Assembly (NCBI RefSeq): GCF_016864555.1 | Contig: NZ_CP044011.1 | Coordinates: forward strand, 3,243,501 to 3,307,500 | Length of the DNA stretch: 64,000 nucleotides | Origin: Sinorhizobium sp. BG8 | Lineage (GTDB): Bacteria > Pseudomonadota > Alphaproteobacteria > Rhizobiales > Rhizobiaceae | Direction of reading: 5' to 3' | Part shown: positions 60,036 to 64,000 of the stretch, piece by piece | How positions within the stretch are numbered: position 1 is the first letter of the stretch | How the letters are laid out: each line of letters opens with the position of its first letter | The notes under the pieces: generated by a model | Databases searched by the model: none | Seen by the model: the letters and a program-made list of their open reading frames with translations, nothing else | Told to the model about the DNA's origin: nothing | Translations under genes and position numbers: made by a program

Positions 60036-63000
60036 TGCGCTGCCCTCCCCCCCGTGGCAAGCGCTCCGAGCTCGAAGCGGGCAGAGTTCGACAGGGGCGT
60101 CCATAGTCCCCTGTCGATGGCCTCTACGAGCCTCTCCGACATTTCGGCGAGCGCCGCCGGGTTCTTCTCGGCCATGAAATCGCGTACCGCGTCATCCAGG
60201 ACATAGGCCCTGTATACGGCTTCGAAATGATGGTGTTTCACCGCGCCCGTCGTTGCCGCGAAGGCGAACATCAGATCGACGGTCGCCGCCAATTCGAATG
60301 CGCCCTTGTAGCCGTGGCGCATCACGCCTTCGATCCACTTCGGATTGACCACCCGGGCACGCACGACCCGACCGATCTCGTCCTCGAGCGTGCGCACGAC
60401 AGGCTTTTCCGGCCGCGAATGGTCGTTGTGATAGATGACCGGCTGGACGCCCGTCAGATGCTCGACCGCGGCGGCCATGCCGCCTTCGAACTGATAGTAT
60501 TCGTCGCTGTCGAGAAGATCGTGCTCGCGATTGTCCTGGTTCTGGATGATTGCCTGAAGGCTCTTCATGCGTGCTTCGAACCGGGCACGCCACTCGCCCT
60601 CGTCCCGGTCGCCGGCATAAGCATGCGAGCCCCAGGCAAGGAACGCTTCCGCAAGGTCGCCTCGGTCCTTCCAGAGGCCCTCGTCGATCATTGTCTGGAG
60701 ACCGGCCCCGTAGGTTCCGGGCCGCGCACCGAAGATGCGGAACCCCGCCTGGTCTGCCGCCTCCGCCGCCTCGACCCCGTCAGCAGCAAGAGCGGCTGCC
60801 TCGGACCGCATGCGCGCGGCGATCGGGTTGTCGGAGCCGTCTTCATCGAGTGCGCCGATCGCCCGGACAGCCCGGTCGAACAAGGCGATCTGCTCCGGGA
60901 AGGCATCGCGGAAGAAACCTGAAATGCGCAAGGTGACGTCGACACGCGGACGTCGCAGCATGGCCGGCGGAATGATCTCGTATCCGGTGACGCGTCGGGA
61001 AACCGTGTCCCAGACGGGCTTCGCGCCAATCAGCGCCAGCGCCTGCGCAATGTCGTCTCCGCCGGTGCGCATGTTCGAAGTCCCCCAAGCGGTAATGCCG
61101 AACGAGGTCGGCCATTCGCCATGGTCCTGCGCATAGCGCGTCACCAGCAGTTCCGCGGATTTCTTGCCGAGCTCCCAGGCGGCCGGCGTCGGCACGGCGC
61201 GGCTGTCGACGGAATAAAAGTTCCGGCCGGTCGGCAGCACGTCGGGACGGCCGCGCGTCGGCGCGCCCGAGGGGCCTGGCTCGACGAAACGGCCGTCGAG
61301 ACCACGCATCAACGCCGCGATCTCTGCAGCGCCGCAGGCCTTGATCGAGGGAATGATGATGGAATGGACGTTGGCGAGCACCGCGCTTGTGGCTTCCCAC
61401 CCTGCCGGGCACGCCATTTCGCCAGAGACAAGCTTTGCCGCCAACAGTTCGATGCGCTCCACGGTATCTCCAGCCGTGCGCCAGGCGGCATCGGACTGGG
61501 CCGAGAGAATTTCCGGTTTCGCCCCGTTCCAGGGATCGGAAAGGACGCTATCGAGCGGATCAAAGGCCTGCGAGTGCGGGCAGCCGGAAAATGCGTCGGC
61601 GGCGATCGCGCGTTGCAGGCTCGAATCCCCGCCTTCGCCCAAAGCGCGCGGCACCCGCGCAAGTGCAAGTGCAAGCTCGGTGAGCAGGCCGCCGGTCGGC
61701 GAGACGCCGAAGACATGCAATCCGTCGCGGATCTGCATCTCCTTCAAGTCGCAGAGATAGGCATCGAGCTTCTGCAGCGCCGCGGTTTCGCCGTCGGATT
61801 TCGCGATGCCGGCGTCGTGGTCAAGCCCAATGTCACGGACGAGCTCGAGGATCTGTTTGCTCAAGAGCTTTATGCGCCGCGGATCGCCACCCGACGCGTC
61901 GTAGTATTCATCGACAAGCGCCTCGAGATCCTTCAACGGGCCGTAGGTCTCGGCGCGGGTAAGCGGCGGCGTCAGATGGTCGATGATGACGGCACCCGAA
62001 CGGCGTTTCGCCTGCGTGCCCTCTCCCGGGTCATTCACGATGAAAGGGTAAAGGTGCGGCGTCGGCCCGAAGACGGCTTCCGGATAGCAATCACTGGAAA
62101 GCGCCAGCGCCTTGCCCGGAAGCCATTCGAGATTGCCGTGCTTGCCCATGTGCACGATCGCATGCGCGCCGTAGATCTGGCGCAAGTAGGCGTAGAAGGC
62201 GAAATAGCCATGGGGCGGAACGAGATCCGGGGAATGGTAGGTTTCCTTCGGATCGATGTTGTAGCCTCGCGCCGGCTGGATGCCGACCAGCGTGTCGCCG
62301 AAGCGGGCGAGCGGCAGCGCGAACATGCCGTCCACCACGAATGGGTCGTCTTCGGGAGCGCCCCAGCGCGCCGACACCCCTTCCTGAATCAATTCGGGAA
62401 GAGACGCGAAGAAGTCCTTGTAAAGATTCAAGGACAGCGTTTCACGGATCACGCGACCGTCGCTCGCCGAATTGGTCGGGCCGGCCATCAGGTGGGCCAT
62501 CAGCGCGTCGCCATCGAGGGGCAGGTCCGCAACCGCATAGCCCGCCGAGGCCATCGCCCGCAGCACTTCGAGCGTCCCGGCGGGCGTATCGAGGCCGACG
62601 CCATTGCCGAGCCGCCCGTCGCGGTTCGGATAGTTGGCCATGACGAGGGCGATACGGCGGGCATCGGGTGTGGTCCGGTGAAGGCGCGCCCAGTTGACCG
62701 CCAGCCCCACCGCAAAGCGGATGCGATCCCCGACGGGATCCAGCCCGACGATGTTTGCCTCCACGCTTTCGTCATACCTGGCGGCAGCCTTGAACGAAAC
62801 GGCCCGCGCAAGCACTCTTCCGTCGACCTCTGGCAGGGAAACGTTCATTCCGAGATCGCGCGCCGTCAGGCCCTGCCCGGAATTCTCCCAGGCGTCGCGG
62901 GACGACCCGGAAAAAATGATTTGCAGCACCACTGCGCCGGTCTCGTCAAGTACTGTCGGCTTGCGCTGGCCTCCCGGCGCAGACACCGCGAAGCTGGTGG

Positions 63001-63862
63001 CGTTCAGCACCACGTCCACACGTGCAGTCTTGAACGCCGCGCGCACGACCTCGATCGAATCCGGGTCCTTCAGACTGGAAACGAAGACCGGCAATGCGCG
63101 CACGCCTTCGTCCGCGAGCGCCTCGATCAGCATCTCGACAGGACGCGTCTCCCCGCTCTGGACATAGGCGCGGTAGAAACACAGCGCGACCGTGGCGGGC
63201 GCCGGATCTGCGGCACCGATTTGCCCGTCGCCCGGAGCGACAGATCCGCCGACGGGTTTGCGGCGCGTTGCCTCCGGATCGGCGAGCGAACGCCACCGTT
63301 CAATTCCCACAACGCCCTCGCCTGGCCACCAGATCCCCGCCTTTTCAAGGGGCGTAGCCGGCTCGGGCTTCGGGTCTCCGCCAACCAGAGCGTCCGCATA
63401 GGCGAGGAAGCGCGCGGCATTCTCCGCGCCACCCTGGTTCAGATAGGCCCAAAGGCGCGCGCGATCCTCCCCGTCGATGCGGTTGAACGGCAGAAGGCCG
63501 TCGTCGGGCCGGTCGTCGCCGGGAAGCGCGACCATGGCAATGCCATGCGCGACCGAGGCCGCGTGCAACGCTTCCAGCACGTAGCGGAAATAGCTCGCTC
63601 CGCCGAGGGCGCGCACGATGATCAACCGGGCGTGCCGTGCCGTTCGCTCGACATAGGTGTCGACAGACATCGGATGGGCGAGCGCCGCAAGGCTTGCGAG
63701 CCGCAACCGCGTCGTGCCGTCACGCCCGCGGTGCGCAGCGGCAATCGCAGCAAGCTCGGTGTCCGCTGCAGACAGAAACAGGACATCTCCCGGCGTCTGG
63801 CCGAGGTCGATCGCCTCTCTTCCGTCGGCGATTGTGCCTTTCTGGGCTAGGAGAAGATGCAT
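60032..63862 (-). CDS. cobN: Cobaltochelatase subunit CobN
   Basis: 1276 residues, the large subunit that inserts cobalt in hydrogenobyrinate a,c-diamide with CobS and CobT. Markers of the CobN/BchH family: SVDTYVERTARHARLIIVRA at the N terminus, AIVHMGKHGNLEWLPGKALA, LYPFIVNDPGEGTQAKRRSG and FGITAWGTSNMRTGGDDIAQ. The start has a GGAG site; the length is normal. It overlaps the GFA gene. Confidence 0.97.
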   Translation of the reverse strand: MHLLLAQKGTIADGREAIDLGQTPGDVLFLSAADTELAAIAAAHRGRDGTTRLRLASLAALAHPMSVDTYVERTARHARLIIVRALGGASYFRYVLEALHAASVAHGIAMVALPGDDRPDDGLLPFNRIDGEDRARLWAYLNQGGAENAARFLAYADALVGGDPKPEPATPLEKAGIWWPGEGVVGIERWRSLADPEATRRKPVGGSVAPGDGQIGAADPAPATVALCFYRAYVQSGETRPVEMLIEALADEGVRALPVFVSSLKDPDSIEVVRAAFKTARVDVVLNATSFAVSAPGGQRKPTVLDETGAVVLQIIFSGSSRDAWENSGQGLTARDLGMNVSLPEVDGRVLARAVSFKAAARYDESVEANIVGLDPVGDRIRFAVGLAVNWARLHRTTPDARRIALVMANYPNRDGRLGNGVGLDTPAGTLEVLRAMASAGYAVADLPLDGDALMAHLMAGPTNSASDGRVIRETLSLNLYKDFFASLPELIQEGVSARWGAPEDDPFVVDGMFALPLARFGDTLVGIQPARGYNIDPKETYHSPDLVPPHGYFAFYAYLRQIYGAHAIVHMGKHGNLEWLPGKALALSSDCYPEAVFGPTPHLYPFIVNDPGEGTQAKRRSGAVIIDHLTPPLTRAETYGPLKDLEALVDEYYDASGGDPRRIKLLSKQILELVRDIGLDHDAGIAKSDGETAALQKLDAYLCDLKEMQIRDGLHVFGVSPTGGLLTELALALARVPRALGEGGDSSLQRAIAADAFSGCPHSQAFDPLDSVLSDPWNGAKPEILSAQSDAAWRTAGDTVERIELLAAKLVSGEMACPAGWEATSAVLANVHSIIIPSIKACGAAEIAALMRGLDGRFVEPGPSGAPTRGRPDVLPTGRNFYSVDSRAVPTPAAWELGKKSAELLVTRYAQDHGEWPTSFGITAWGTSNMRTGGDDIAQALALIGAKPVWDTVSRRVTGYEIIPPAMLRRPRVDVTLRISGFFRDAFPEQIALFDRAVRAIGALDEDGSDNPIAARMRSEAAALAADGVEAAEAADQAGFRIFGARPGTYGAGLQTMIDEGLWKDRGDLAEAFLAWGSHAYAGDRDEGEWRARFEARMKSLQAIIQNQDNREHDLLDSDEYYQFEGGMAAAVEHLTGVQPVIYHNDHSRPEKPVVRTLEDEIGRVVRARVVNPKWIEGVMRHGYKGAFELAATVDLMFAFAATTGAVKHHHFEAVYRAYVLDDAVRDFMAEKNPAALAEMSERLVEAIDRGLWTPLSNSARFELGALATGGRAAQ

Positions 63863-63905
63863 GATCCCGCTCCCGCAAGCATGCGAGCCTTGGTTTCCCT
63901 GTGCT

Positions 63906-63927
63906 GCCCCTCGCTTGCAGGAGGGGC
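63906..63927. terminator. Hairpin between the upstream gene and cobN
   Basis: Seven-base perfect stem GCCCCTC/GAGGGGC around an eight-base loop, in the 102-base gap upstream of cobN. No T tract. It could be an attenuating or stabilising element between the two genes. Confidence 0.45.
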
Positions 63928-63964
63928 TTCGGAAGACCTTCTTGCCGACGCGGCCACGACCGCC

Positions 63965-64000
63965 TCAGACCGCCGCAGCGATGGCGGCGCGAACGGCCTG
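63965..64000 (-). CDS. C-terminal end of a gene upstream of cobN, probably cobW
   Basis: The last 11 codons QAVRAAIAAAV and a TGA stop (63967-63965). The typical alanine-rich end of CobW, whose gene lies directly before cobN in many rhizobia, makes it a likely match, but only this short piece is in the window. Confidence 0.55.
   Translation of the reverse strand, partial: QAVRAAIAAAV

Overview
The window comes from an alphaproteobacterial chromosome, most likely Rhizobiaceae or a close relative. The evidence is the complete gene set for very-long-chain (27-hydroxyoctacosanoate) lipid A acylation (acpXL to lpxXL), a fixNOQP/fixGHIS cbb3-oxidase block with FnrN/FixK-type boxes, aerobic-type cobalamin genes (cobN, cobO, cobEABCD), and a UvrB with N- and C-terminal extensions. 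Most of the sequence is GC-rich. No tRNA, rRNA, IS element or CRISPR array was seen.

Layout. 1-2744: the 3' part of uvrB. 2745 to about 4850: a markedly AT-rich island with two overlapping genes, a ParA-like ATPase and a SIR2-domain protein; this is the best candidate for an undescribed, probably defensive, system. 5095-9240: small unknown genes and a four-gene operon of a zinc-ribbon membrane protein plus three exported proteins. 9373-13439: isochorismatase-like hydrolase, J-domain protein, dusA, a 42-residue membrane peptide and a gamma-carbonic-anhydrase-like protein. 13468-16730: zinc uptake (zur-znuB-znuC, divergent znuA) with operator-like palindromes between. 17265-31192: a glycoside locus (GH43, aldo/keto reductase, Gfo/Idh dehydrogenase, sugar isomerase/epimerase, D-lyxose/mannose isomerase, GH2 beta-mannosidase, CUT1 ABC importer, LacI regulator). 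31254-32684: gnd. 32822-42547: fixGHIS and fixNOQP with small divergent genes (SRPBCC, VOC, hemerythrin). 42603-48037: the lipid A very-long-chain fatty acid operon. 48173-50459: hemN and divergent fnrN. 50619-55236: cobEABCD. 55573-58981: patatin-like phospholipase, GntP-type permease and TSUP permease. 59015-64000: cobO, a GFA-family protein, cobN, and the last codons of an upstream gene (probably cobW).

How it works together. FnrN senses low oxygen and probably acts through three near-perfect TTGAC/T-N4-A/GTCAA boxes (37436, 41944, 49574). These would switch on the cbb3 oxidase, its assembly genes, and oxygen-independent haem synthesis. The glycoside locus would import a mannoside-containing oligosaccharide, hydrolyse it and isomerise mannose to fructose. 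The lipid A operon builds and transfers the C28 acyl chain.

Three places look like single-base losses: cobB at 53240-53245, the 3' end of the gene at 7880-8671, and the 5' end of the lacI-type gene near 30165. They may be assembly errors at short G/C runs or true mutations, and should be read with that in mind.
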